From contig NZ_ATUZ01000013.1 in NCBI RefSeq assembly GCF_000420465.1, positions 62,001-126,000 on the forward strand: 64,000 nucleotides of DNA, given 5' to 3'. A program made the position numbers and the translations under genes. The stretch comes from Desulfovibrio desulfuricans DSM 642 (lineage in GTDB: Bacteria; Desulfobacterota; Desulfovibrionia; Desulfovibrionales; Desulfovibrionaceae). Positions within the stretch are counted from its first letter, which is position 1; every line of letters begins with the position of its first letter. Below are positions 36,218 to 44,029 of this stretch, piece after piece. The notes under the pieces were generated by a model. The model was not told the origin of the DNA, made no database searches, and was given only the letters and a program-made list of their open reading frames with translations.

Positions 36218-37042
36218 ATGAATTCTTTTATAGTAGATACAGAATTGTGCCGCAAGGACGGAATTTGCGCCAAAGTGTGCCCCATTCAGATTATTGATGG
36301 CAATGTTGGTGAATACCCCTCCATGTCTTTGCATAAGGTCAGGGTATGTATTGGTTGCGGGCAGTGCATGGCCTTTTGCCCGGCCAATGCCTGTTCCGCG
36401 CCGGGGCTTTCATCGCAAGACAGCCGCCCCTTGCGGCGTGATCAGCTACCTTCGGCCGAGCAGGTTGAAGAACTCGTATTTTCGCGCCGTTCGGTGCGGA
36501 ATTTCAAAAACAAACCTGTTCCGCGCGAACTGTTGCACAGGATTCTTGACGGCGCGCGCTTTGCACCCACGGCCAAAAACACGCAGGAGCTGCGCTGGAT
36601 TGTTTTGGAAACTCGCGAGCAGACGGAAAAGCTGGCAGCCCTTGTCATTGACTGGTTGCGTGCCCTGCCGGAAATTGACCCTGCCACTGCCAAGGATGTG
36701 CATGCCGAAAGCCTCGTGCGGGCATGGGAAGCTGGGTATGACGTCATCACCCGCACTGCTCCGCAGATTGCCCTGATTGTTGCCCCCAAGGGGCATTGGG
36801 GGCCTGCGGATGCCTCCATTGCCGCCGCCTATCTGGAGCTGCTGGCCCACGGGCACAAGGTGGGCTGTTGCTGGGGCGGCTACGTATGCTTTGCCATGGG
36901 GCATCACTCTGCCCACGTTCTGCGGGCCTTTGCGGGCGTTAAGGACGATGAGCAGGTCTATGCGGCGCAGATGATGGGCTTTCCACTGCTTGCCCCCCAC
37001 TTCAGGCCGCCGCGCAAGGCGCTGGATGTCACCTGGCTGTAG
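36218..37042 (+). CDS. Nitroreductase family protein with N-terminal 2x[4Fe-4S] ferredoxin domain
   Basis: The protein has 274 residues; the ATG at 36218 has GGGAG just upstream. Two ferredoxin motifs (CRKDGICAKVCP and CIGCGQCMAFCP) occupy about residues 1-60. A flavin-binding nitroreductase domain follows: FSRRSVRNFKNKPVPRELL, ARFAPTAKNTQ and VGCCWGGY. Such fusions in anaerobes are thought to pass electrons from an Fe-S donor to FMN and reduce nitro compounds or other acceptors; the physiological substrate is unknown. It is a single gene followed by a hairpin. Confidence 0.92.
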   Translation: MNSFIVDTELCRKDGICAKVCPIQIIDGNVGEYPSMSLHKVRVCIGCGQCMAFCPANACSAPGLSSQDSRPLRRDQLPSAEQVEELVFSRRSVRNFKNKPVPRELLHRILDGARFAPTAKNTQELRWIVLETREQTEKLAALVIDWLRALPEIDPATAKDVHAESLVRAWEAGYDVITRTAPQIALIVAPKGHWGPADASIAAAYLELLAHGHKVGCCWGGYVCFAMGHHSAHVLRAFAGVKDDEQVYAAQMMGFPLLAPHFRPPRKALDVTWL

Positions 37043-37070
37043 GGCTTTATCTCCGTAGCAAAAAAATAAA

Positions 37071-37104
37071 GGCGGCAGCCGGGTTTCATGCCCGGGCTGC
37101 CGCC
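37071..37104 (-). terminator. Terminator between convergent nitroreductase and tautomerase genes
   Basis: GGCGGCAGCCGGG (37071-37083) pairs with CCCGGGCTGCCGCC (37091-37104) with one bulge. On the minus strand TTTATTTTTTT follows, so it best serves the tautomerase/modD transcript. Confidence 0.75.
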
Positions 37105-37122
37105 GTGCTTATTTGATGGCTG

Positions 37123-37329
37123 CTACTGTTTGCGGCGGCGTACGGTAACGCTTTCGCCGCCGATGCCCCAGTTATCCGTGGAAAGTTCTTCAATAAGAAC
37201 CACGGTAGTCGCGGGATTTTTGTGCAGCACCCTTTGCAGCAGTTCCGTGACGCCGCTGATAAGTTCTGCTTTCTGCTCCGCAGTGGGGGCTTCTGCACCG
37301 CCTGTTACCTTGATATTTACAAAAGGCAT
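37123..37329 (-). CDS. 4-oxalocrotonate tautomerase family protein
   Basis: The 68-residue protein starts MPFVNIKV, so the catalytic Pro1 is exposed after Met removal. ELISGVTELLQRVL and the C-terminal NWGIGGESV fit the 4-OT family, which isomerises unsaturated keto acids. GGAGG six bases before the ATG fixes the start. It lies 22 bases after modD on the same strand, so it is probably cotranscribed, although no link between this enzyme and molybdate is known to me. Confidence 0.9.
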   Translation of the reverse strand: MPFVNIKVTGGAEAPTAEQKAELISGVTELLQRVLHKNPATTVVLIEELSTDNWGIGGESVTVRRRKQ

Positions 37330-37351
37330 CTGTACCTCCGCGATTATTGCC

Positions 37352-38218
37352 CTAGGGGGCTTTTTCCATAACAACCTTGATGTCTGCCGGTTTGCCAAAG
37401 TAGGGCCAGCTTGTGACGAGCACGTCAACGCCCGTGGCCGCATACTGGGCGGCGTTGCCGCCGTTGACGCCGCCAGCGGCCAGAATGACGATGTCGTCGC
37501 GCAGGGCGCGCACTGCGCCCACAGTTGCGGCAAGAGTCTCGCAATCGAATTTTTCGCACTGAACAATATCAATGCCTGCTTCTGCCACCAGCAGGGCATC
37601 GTCAAAGGTGTCCACCTCGGCGCTGATCTTGCGCTCAGGCGCTTTCGCGCGCAATTTGTCCATCATGGCTGCCACGTTGCGCAACGAGGTCTGTTGTTCG
37701 CCGGGCAGGAAAACGCGGTGCTGGTCAAAAATGAGGATGCTGTCCGAGAGGTTTTGCCGATGAATGATGGCCCCGCCGTTCATGGCCGCCTCCAGGCAGA
37801 TGGCCTTGGCGCCGGGAAAGTTTTTGCGTGTCACGGCAACGCGCACGGCGGGGTTTGCGGTGTGGGCCTGCTCCACCATGTGCGCCGCGCGCGTGGCAAT
37901 GCCTGTCATGTATTCCATAAGGGTCTGGGCCAGCTTCCAGCCACGGTGCAGGGCGGCGGCTGGGCCTGTGGCCTCCAGGCATTGCTGGCCCGCTGCAAGT
38001 CTGTCGCCGTTGGCGGCGGTGCGACTGACAGAAAGGCCGCATTTGCGCAGGAGCAATTCGGCTTCTTCCACGCCGCTGATGGTGCAATCCGCCTTGGGCG
38101 CAAAGCGCATGACGCCAGAAGCCGCGGCAATGCCGAGCAGTTCTACCGTAAGGTCAAGGCCGGGGCAGTCGTCTGCCAGCAGGCCCTCCAGCCATGTATC
38201 GGAACAGGGAAAGTGCAT
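37352..38218 (-). CDS. modD: ModD, quinolinate phosphoribosyltransferase-like protein of molybdate loci
   Basis: From the ATG at 38218 (AAGGAG upstream) the protein has 288 residues. Motifs resemble the NadC fold: GWKLAQTLMEYMTGIATRA, VAVTRKNFPGAKAICLEAAMNGGAIIHR, DIVQCEKF and AAGGVN. ModD is a NadC relative regularly found with molybdate transporters; its reaction is not established. It lies 115 bases after modB, separated by an inverted-repeat element. Confidence 0.9.
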   Translation of the reverse strand: MHFPCSDTWLEGLLADDCPGLDLTVELLGIAAASGVMRFAPKADCTISGVEEAELLLRKCGLSVSRTAANGDRLAAGQQCLEATGPAAALHRGWKLAQTLMEYMTGIATRAAHMVEQAHTANPAVRVAVTRKNFPGAKAICLEAAMNGGAIIHRQNLSDSILIFDQHRVFLPGEQQTSLRNVAAMMDKLRAKAPERKISAEVDTFDDALLVAEAGIDIVQCEKFDCETLAATVGAVRALRDDIVILAAGGVNGGNAAQYAATGVDVLVTSWPYFGKPADIKVVMEKAP

Positions 38219-38253
38219 GACATGCTCCTTGTAAATGCAGAACACTATACAGG

Positions 38254-38337
38254 CTAGAGCAATGTCAGTTGAGAATGTTCCGTCAACGGCGCAGAATCGT
38301 GTATTTGCGCTGAAGCAGCGGAGTGATAATGCTCTAG
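38254..38337. repeat. Inverted-repeat element between modB and modD
   Basis: CTAGAGCA (38254-38261) and TGCTCTAG (38330-38337) bound an 84-base segment. On the minus strand one end overlaps the modB TAG stop, exactly as the element after nuoM overlaps its TAG, and both begin CTAGAGCATT. Confidence 0.5.
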
Positions 38338-39032
38338 AATGACCTTTTTTGACACCAGTCAATGCCAAGGTACAGCAAAAGACTGATTATCGCCAGTATG
38401 GCGCAGAGCAGGGCTGCCCGCTGAAATTCGCCTGTGGATACGGCGTTGAACACTTCCAGAGAGAGTGTATTGGTGCGCCCTGCAATGTTGCCGCCGAGCA
38501 TGAGGCTGATGCCCACCTCGCCCATGGCCCGCGTGATGCCCAGCAGCAGCCCGGCGGCAAGGCCATGCCGGATGAGCGGCAAGGTCACAAGAAAAAAACA
38601 CTTGCGGGGAGAGGCGCCGCACACCCGCGCCGCCTGCTCAAAGCGCAGCAGTTCGGGATTGTTCAGCGCCGTTTGCACGGGCTTGACCACAAGGGGCAGC
38701 CCTGCCAGCCATGCGGCAAGAATGATGCCCCCCTGCGAAAACACCAGGCTGACGCCCAGTGTCTCCCGCAGGGCAATGCCACCCCAGCCGTTGCGGCCAA
38801 AGAGCATGAGCAGCAAAAAGCCCAGCGCCATGGGCGGAAAAACCAGCGGCAGGGTGATGATAAAGTTGATCACCCGCCGCAGATGCGGATTTTTCGCCAT
38901 GCCCAGCCGGGCAAGAGGAATGGCCGTCAGCGCGTGCAAGATCAGGCAGGCGCTACAGACCCGCAGGGTCAGCAGCACGGAAAAGCTGACTTCTGGCGCG
39001 CACAGGGCGCGCCACAGTTCATGAAGCTGCAT
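38334..39032 (-). CDS. modB: Molybdate ABC transporter permease
   Basis: The 232-residue membrane protein has about five to six helices and the permease EAA loop FEQAARVCGASPRKCFFLVTLPL, which contacts the ATPase. LPLVFPPMALGFLLL and RAMGEVGISLMLGGNIAGRTNTL are typical of ModB/CysT permeases. It follows modA with only two bases between stop and start. Confidence 0.94.
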   Translation of the reverse strand: MQLHELWRALCAPEVSFSVLLTLRVCSACLILHALTAIPLARLGMAKNPHLRRVINFIITLPLVFPPMALGFLLLMLFGRNGWGGIALRETLGVSLVFSQGGIILAAWLAGLPLVVKPVQTALNNPELLRFEQAARVCGASPRKCFFLVTLPLIRHGLAAGLLLGITRAMGEVGISLMLGGNIAGRTNTLSLEVFNAVSTGEFQRAALLCAILAIISLLLYLGIDWCQKRSF

Positions 39033-39034
39033 GG

Positions 39035-39787
39035 CTACAGGCGCAGGCCGTTGCCAGCAAGGATGCGCTGCGCCTCCGGGGTTTTCAGAAACTGCATGAA
39101 CGAGCGCACTTCGGCCTTGTTCTCCTGCCCGGCCACAACACCCGCCACCAGCAGCATGGGCGTATAACCCTCGCGCACTTCCATCCAGCCGCCAACGCTG
39201 TCGCCCTGCTTGCGGGCAATGGCCTCGTTCACAAAGGCAGCGTCAAGATCGCCGGAAACAAGGTAGGAAAAGACCTGAGGCATAGTGGAAAGCATGGAAA
39301 GCTTTGCCTTGAGCGGCTCCAGAAGGTTGTTGCCCTTCATGAAGGCCACTGCTGCCCTGCCGTAAATGGCCGCCTTGGCATCGGGATAGCCGATTTTGGC
39401 AAATTCCGGCTTGGTGAGATCCTGCGCCGAGGCAAGGTGCAGCCCTTTGCGCCACGCCAGCACAAGTACGGCTTCGCCAAGCGGTTCATAGGCGGCAAAG
39501 GCCAGGCCGGAATCCTGCAACGTGCCTTTTTCCGAAACAATAATGCTGACGCCGCTCCCCGCCTTGGCCTGTTCGATTATCTGCCCGATGTTGCCGCTGT
39601 ACATTTCTGTGGGTTTTACGCCCGATTGCTGCGCATAGGCCGCGCACAGCTGCTGCACCATGGGCTTGTATCCAAGACCGGTGGTGATGGATGGCCCGTC
39701 AGCATGGGCCGACTGCGCAAAAACGAGGATGCATGCGGTCAGTATCAGCAAAAGGCGAAAACGTTCAGGCAATACCAGAGGCTTCAT
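39035..39787 (-). CDS. modA: Molybdate-binding periplasmic protein
   Basis: The 250-residue protein starts at the ATG at 39787 (AGGAG upstream) with a signal peptide (RFRLLLILTACILVFAQSAHA). The mature part is a substrate-binding protein with GNIGQIIEQAKAG and YGRAAVAFMK. It would capture molybdate (or tungstate) and deliver it to ModB. Its start lies inside the end of modC (23-base overlap), so the two are translationally coupled. The sequence is a divergent ModA, so oxyanion specificity is uncertain. Confidence 0.88.
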   Translation of the reverse strand: MKPLVLPERFRLLLILTACILVFAQSAHADGPSITTGLGYKPMVQQLCAAYAQQSGVKPTEMYSGNIGQIIEQAKAGSGVSIIVSEKGTLQDSGLAFAAYEPLGEAVLVLAWRKGLHLASAQDLTKPEFAKIGYPDAKAAIYGRAAVAFMKGNNLLEPLKAKLSMLSTMPQVFSYLVSGDLDAAFVNEAIARKQGDSVGGWMEVREGYTPMLLVAGVVAGQENKAEVRSFMQFLKTPEAQRILAGNGLRL

Positions 39788-40517
39788 GTGCGGCTCCTGA
39801 CAGATAAAAGGTGGGGTACGGCAACAGGCCCAGACCGTGCGCCTTGCGAAGGGTAACCTCAACCATGCCTTGCGCTTCAAGGCGGCCATGGCGCAACAGC
39901 AGCATGCTGTTGCCAAGGGCCAAGGCCTCATCGGGCGAATGGGTGACGTACAGCACGGGCACGTTCCACTGCTGCGGAATGCGCGCAATGTAGGCCATAA
40001 GGCCATCCTTGAGGCTCATGTCCAGCGATGAAAGGGGTTCGTCCATGAGAAGAAGGCGCGGGCGGCAGAGCAAGGCACGCCCAATGGCAACGCGCTGCTT
40101 TTCTCCGCCGGAAAGATGGGCCGGGCGTCTGTGCAGCAGCGGGGCAATATCGAGCAGATCGGCAACGTCATCAAGGGCGGGCGCATCCTTGCTGGCGTGG
40201 GCGGCATGAAACCGGAGGCCGAAACGCAGGTTCTCGCGGACAGAAAGGTGTGGAAACAGGCGGGCGTCCTGAAAAACATAGCCCAGGCGTCTGCCTTCTG
40301 GCGGCAGGTTTATGCCTTGTTCCGCGTTGAAGCAGGTGATGCCGTGACAGCGTATCTGCCCTGCATCGGGCGTTTCCAGCCCTGCAATACAATTGATAAG
40401 GCTTGTTTTTCCGGAACCGGAAGGGCCAAAGATCACAGCAATGCCGCACTCAGCAAGCGTAAATGCAAGTTGCAGTTCAAACTCGCCGTGTTTTTTATGG
40501 ATGTCTACGTGCAGCAT
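39765..40517 (-). CDS. modC: Molybdate ABC transporter ATPase, without MOP domain
   Basis: The 250-residue ATPase shows Walker A GPSGSGKT (31-38), the Q-loop region GYVFQDARLFPHLSV, signature LSGGEKQRVAIGRALL, Walker B LLLMDEP and the H-loop VTHSPDEA. Enteric ModC is about 350 residues with a C-terminal molybdate-binding MOP domain that is absent here, so feedback inhibition by that domain is not expected. The ATG at 40517 has AGGACAGG upstream; an ATG at 40544 has none. It is the first gene of the locus. Confidence 0.92.
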   Translation of the reverse strand: MLHVDIHKKHGEFELQLAFTLAECGIAVIFGPSGSGKTSLINCIAGLETPDAGQIRCHGITCFNAEQGINLPPEGRRLGYVFQDARLFPHLSVRENLRFGLRFHAAHASKDAPALDDVADLLDIAPLLHRRPAHLSGGEKQRVAIGRALLCRPRLLLMDEPLSSLDMSLKDGLMAYIARIPQQWNVPVLYVTHSPDEALALGNSMLLLRHGRLEAQGMVEVTLRKAHGLGLLPYPTFYLSGAAHEASGIA

Positions 40518-40870
40518 GGCCTGTCCTGAATGCGGGGTGGGCATGACCGGCGCCTTGTGCGGCCAGTAGCGTCATATCCAGCGATCATTAAGACCATACG
40601 GAGAGTGATGCCATGTATCAATAAATACACGGTTTAGATCATAAGCGTGAATGTTGGGGCGCGATCGCAGGGACAGTCTGCATGTCCTGAGGGATGAAGC
40701 GGAGCAGACTTGTGCGTTTGCTGTGTTGCACGCAGCTAGAGGCCTGCAAGGCCAGGGGCCTCACTTCAGACAAGCATGCGAAACGAAAAAATTGGGTATG
40801 GAAGGCAGAAGATGCTCTGCGCCCCCAGACCGGGCAGGAGGAAAGAGGGCGTCAGCAGGGCCGAGGGCGC
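40518..40870. promoter_or_regulatory. Control region upstream of modC
   Basis: The region holds the modC promoter and the 3' end of the dnaA transcript. A dyad TGTAT-N6-ATACA lies at 40614-40629 and could be an operator. I find no clear ModE box or molybdenum-cofactor riboswitch. Short plus-strand frames (about 40651-40902) are not supported. Confidence 0.35.
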
Positions 40871-42448
40871 TTATGCGCCCATGCCTGCATTGCGTTCGAT
40901 AAGTTTGACGGCCCTGGCAATCTGGCGGCCAAGGCTGGTTTCTTTGGAAAGTTCACGTTCCACACTGGTGATGCCCTTGATAACCGTGGAATGGCGGCGG
41001 TTGAATTTTTCGCCGATTTCTTCAAGAGTCAGTTCTGTGTGTTTGCGCGCGAGATAATACACTGTGTTGCGGCCCAGCACGCATTCCTTGCGGCGCGAGC
41101 GGGAGCTGAGCTGGCGCTCGTTGAGGCCGTAGCTTTCACAGACCAGACGCACGATGGTGGGCATGTCCGGCCCGCAGCTGATCTCGGCATACTGGCTGAG
41201 CACTTCCATGGCCAGATCAAGGTTCAGACCGCAATTGAGCAGACGCGCCTTGAAGATGAGGCTGTTCAGGCACGATTCCATCTGGCGCACATCGCCGTCA
41301 AGGCGGCAGGCCAGCAGTTCGCAAACGGAGTCGGGCAGCAGCACCTGATAACTCTTGGCCTTGCGCTCAAGAATGTGGCGGCGCATGTCTTCTGTGGGGC
41401 GGCCAATATCGGTGAGGATGCCCGAGCAGAAATGCGACACAAGCTGGCTGTCCACGCGTTGCAGTTCGCGCGGCGAAAACGATGAGGTAAAAATGACGCG
41501 TCCGCCCTTGGCCTGAAGGTTTTTAACCACGGCAAGCGCCATGTCCTGCATTTTTTCCTTACCCTGGAAAAAATGCACGTCTTCAAGCAGCAGCACGTCA
41601 AGATCACGGAAACGGGTTTTGAAATTTTCGATGTCGTGGGTGCGCAGGGCAGCCACAAAGCGCGAGGCAAAATCTTCTGCCGTCAGGTAGCCCACGCGCG
41701 CACCGCTGCGTTCTTCTGCAATGGCGCGGCCAACGGCCTGTGCCAGGTGGGTTTTGCCAAGGCCAGGGGCAGAGTTCATGAACAGGGTGCGTACGCAGCC
41801 GCTGCTACGGCTTACATCCTGAGCTGCCGCAACAGCCATATTATTGGTGGGGCCAACTACAAAGTCCGCAAAAGCATAGCGCCAGTTGGTCGCCAGACGA
41901 TAGGCCGGGGTGCTGCTGATGGGCAGGGTGGCCTGCAACGGCGGGCGCGCCATCTGCTGTGCGGCAGTGTCCTGACGGCTGGCAGCCTCCGTGGCGTTGG
42001 CCGCCAAACCGGAAAATGTCGCGTTCAGTATGGAAGATGAGTGTGCGAACTGCTCTGCCGTGTCAGCTTGTTTGGCGTGGGCTTCTGCATCATGGGCCAG
42101 GGCAAAAGAAGAGGGCTGTTGCATAGGGCTGGCCGCAAAGGCCGATTTATCTCGGCTGTCACGGGCTGGCAGGTTAGCCGCAGGCTTGCTGCTGTGGGCG
42201 GTATCGCCTGCAGCGGTAATGCGCACGTCAACAGAAGCTGGGTCAAGTCCCAGCACCGGGGCTGCTGCTTCACGCAAGGTGGAGAGCATCTTGCCTTCAA
42301 GCCAGCTGGCCACAAAAGCATTGGGCGCGGTAAGCAAAAGCCCCCCCGCGTGCACTTGTGCCCGCAAGGGTGCAATCCAGACCTTGAAAACGCCGGAATG
42401 CAGCATTTTCTTGAGATTTTCAGAAATTTCAGACCATTGTTCGCGCAT
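40871..42448 (-). CDS. dnaA: DnaA-family replication initiator
   Basis: The protein has 525 residues from the ATG at 42448 (AAGG upstream). Domain I is at the N-terminus (WSEISENLKKMLHSGVFKVWIAPL), followed by a long low-complexity linker of over 100 residues. The AAA+ domain has Walker A GLGKTH (about 227) and Walker B VLLLEDVHFF. Domain IV carries the DNA-recognition helix region RRHSTVIKGI. The ATP-bound protein would open origin DNA. dnaN, recF and gyrB, the usual neighbours, are absent, and some Desulfovibrio carry a second dnaA-like gene, so this may be a paralogue. Confidence 0.9.
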   Translation of the reverse strand: MREQWSEISENLKKMLHSGVFKVWIAPLRAQVHAGGLLLTAPNAFVASWLEGKMLSTLREAAAPVLGLDPASVDVRITAAGDTAHSSKPAANLPARDSRDKSAFAASPMQQPSSFALAHDAEAHAKQADTAEQFAHSSSILNATFSGLAANATEAASRQDTAAQQMARPPLQATLPISSTPAYRLATNWRYAFADFVVGPTNNMAVAAAQDVSRSSGCVRTLFMNSAPGLGKTHLAQAVGRAIAEERSGARVGYLTAEDFASRFVAALRTHDIENFKTRFRDLDVLLLEDVHFFQGKEKMQDMALAVVKNLQAKGGRVIFTSSFSPRELQRVDSQLVSHFCSGILTDIGRPTEDMRRHILERKAKSYQVLLPDSVCELLACRLDGDVRQMESCLNSLIFKARLLNCGLNLDLAMEVLSQYAEISCGPDMPTIVRLVCESYGLNERQLSSRSRRKECVLGRNTVYYLARKHTELTLEEIGEKFNRRHSTVIKGITSVERELSKETSLGRQIARAVKLIERNAGMGA

Positions 42449-43057
42449 GCAGCCTTGTAGCCCAAAATCAGATTTTGGGGCAATTGATGATTCCGAGCTG
42501 TTTGAGACATGAGGCCAATTTCTTATCCCCAACTTTGTTTATATCTAATAGGCCTGAATTTTAATGTTTTTTAGTTACTCGGCCTGTAGCCCCTATGATG
42601 GGATATCCTTTGAGCGCAAGGCTTTCATGGGATGTCTTGGTGTTTTAAACATGATGTCAAAAAGTTTTACACAAATACAATTTGTTTTTTCTCTGTTTTT
42701 CTCATGTATACTTCATTTTTTAACAAGGCATCAGCAAACTATGCGCACCGTAAGGCAAGGCAGATTGTCAAGGGGGAAAAAGAAATTTTCGGTGGTTTCA
42801 TGCCGCATGACTGGACCGGAATTTCCACGAAAATTATATAAGAACTGTTGATATTAAAGAAAGTTAAGAAAATATCCAGGCATGCCCGGAGCATGCGGGC
42901 AGCAGGTGAATACGCCTGGCGCCAGAATGCAAAAAACCCCGGCCTGAGCCGGGGTTTTGTTCCTGAGGGACGGACAGCGCAAGCGGTGCTCGTGCTGAAT
43001 CTACCGTCCACAGCACGTTGCTGTGCCTCCTGGGAGGCCGCGGTGCTTATCTGCGGC
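42449..43057. other. AT-rich region upstream of dnaA with two DnaA-box-like sites
   Basis: About 600 bases separate dnaA and an outer-membrane gene, both on the minus strand. TTTTACACA (42665-42673) matches the relaxed consensus TTWTNCACA, and TTATCCCCA (42523-42531) differs at one position. Two sites are enough for autoregulation but few for an origin. The segment 42540-42740 is very AT-rich. The omp terminator lies at 42933-42958. No gene is supported. Confidence 0.45.
42933..42958 (-). terminator. Rho-independent terminator of the outer-membrane barrel gene
   Basis: AAAACCCCGGC (42933-42943) pairs with GCCGGGGTTTT (42948-42958) with loop CTGA; on the minus strand a T run completes the signal. 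Confidence 0.9.
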
Positions 43058-43735
43058 TTAGAAGCCGTAGCGCAGGCCGAGCATGAACTCGTTTTCGTAG
43101 GGGCGGTTGCCAACGTTGTACTTGTTGCCAGCAGAGGTGACACTTACATCGTTGTAGCCAAGGCTCACAAAGCGGTAGCCCGCATCAATGGCAAAGTGCT
43201 CGTTGATGTTGAAGGCAACGCCAGCGCCCAGGTTCCAGGCAAAGTTGGTGGTGCGTTGATCGCCGCTGAACTTGTCGCCGTTGTTGGCGGTAAAGTCATA
43301 GCCAGCGTAGTTGAAGGCCATGCCAAGACCACCACCCACATAAGGGGTCATGATGCTGTCGTTGTGGAAATCCCAGAACAGGTTTGCAAACAGGGTCGAA
43401 GAGTTCCAGGTGCCCTTGACCTGCTTGATCGCCGCGCCGCCATCGCTCCAGGTCTTTTCATTGTTGCCGCGCATGGCGAATTCAAGTTCGGCACGCAGGG
43501 GCAGCATCTGCTGGGGCCAGAAGTCATAGCCCAGGGCCAGGGCGCCACCAAGGGTGAACTGGCTGTACTGGTCTACGCCTGAGCCAGCCATGGCGCGGGA
43601 GCGTTCAATTTGGCCGGTATTTTGAAAGCTCATCAGGAATTTGGGGGCCAGATACATGCCGTTGCCTTCAGCAGCGGCAATGTTGGGCAGTGCCAGACTC
43701 AGCACCAGCGCCAACGCAAGAATAAAGCGTTTCAT
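43058..43735 (-). CDS. Outer-membrane beta-barrel protein
   Basis: The 225-residue protein starts at the ATG at 43735 with AGGAGG seven bases upstream and a signal peptide (ILALALVLSLALPNIAAAE). Alternating hydrophobic strands (TPYVGGGLGMAFNYAGY, FAIDAGYRFVSLGY) and a terminal Phe (LRYGF) indicate an eight-stranded OmpA/OprF-type or opacity-like porin fold recognised by the BAM machinery. There is no OmpA peptidoglycan-binding domain. Its specific function is unknown. Confidence 0.9.
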   Translation of the reverse strand: MKRFILALALVLSLALPNIAAAEGNGMYLAPKFLMSFQNTGQIERSRAMAGSGVDQYSQFTLGGALALGYDFWPQQMLPLRAELEFAMRGNNEKTWSDGGAAIKQVKGTWNSSTLFANLFWDFHNDSIMTPYVGGGLGMAFNYAGYDFTANNGDKFSGDQRTTNFAWNLGAGVAFNINEHFAIDAGYRFVSLGYNDVSVTSAGNKYNVGNRPYENEFMLGLRYGF

Positions 43736-43929
43736 GACAGTCCTCCTAGGTACTTTCCTCCAAAAAAATGAAGGCAGCTTTAAAGTTGAAACAAACATTA
43801 GAAAATGTCAATATTTTTTCTATATTGGCAGCAGTGATGACGTATATTTACTGTGTTGACCATGCAAAACAGTATGCTGCAACGCTTTGACTCAACAGGA
43901 AACCAAATGTATTCTGTACAAAAAAGAAA

Positions 43930-43957
43930 AACCCGGCTGCTTTTTAACAACCGGGTT
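43930..43957 (-). terminator. Rho-independent terminator of the FadL-like gene
   Basis: AACCCGG (43930-43936) pairs with CCGGGTT (43951-43957); on the minus strand TTTTCTTTTT follows. Confidence 0.7.
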
Positions 43958-44029
43958 CATATACTATTGCGCCATAAGCGCCCGCCGTCTTCGCAACGTC
44001 AGCGGGGCGCGTTTGGCCAGCTTTGTTTT

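Noticed and set aside
40545..40870. Molybdenum-cofactor riboswitch or ModE box upstream of modC
   Set aside because: I could not find the conserved riboswitch stems or a recognisable ModE consensus; only a short TGTAT/ATACA dyad is present.
42449..42850. Chromosomal origin of replication
   Set aside because: The region is AT-rich and beside dnaA, but only two imperfect or relaxed DnaA boxes are visible and dnaN, gyrB and rpmH are absent.
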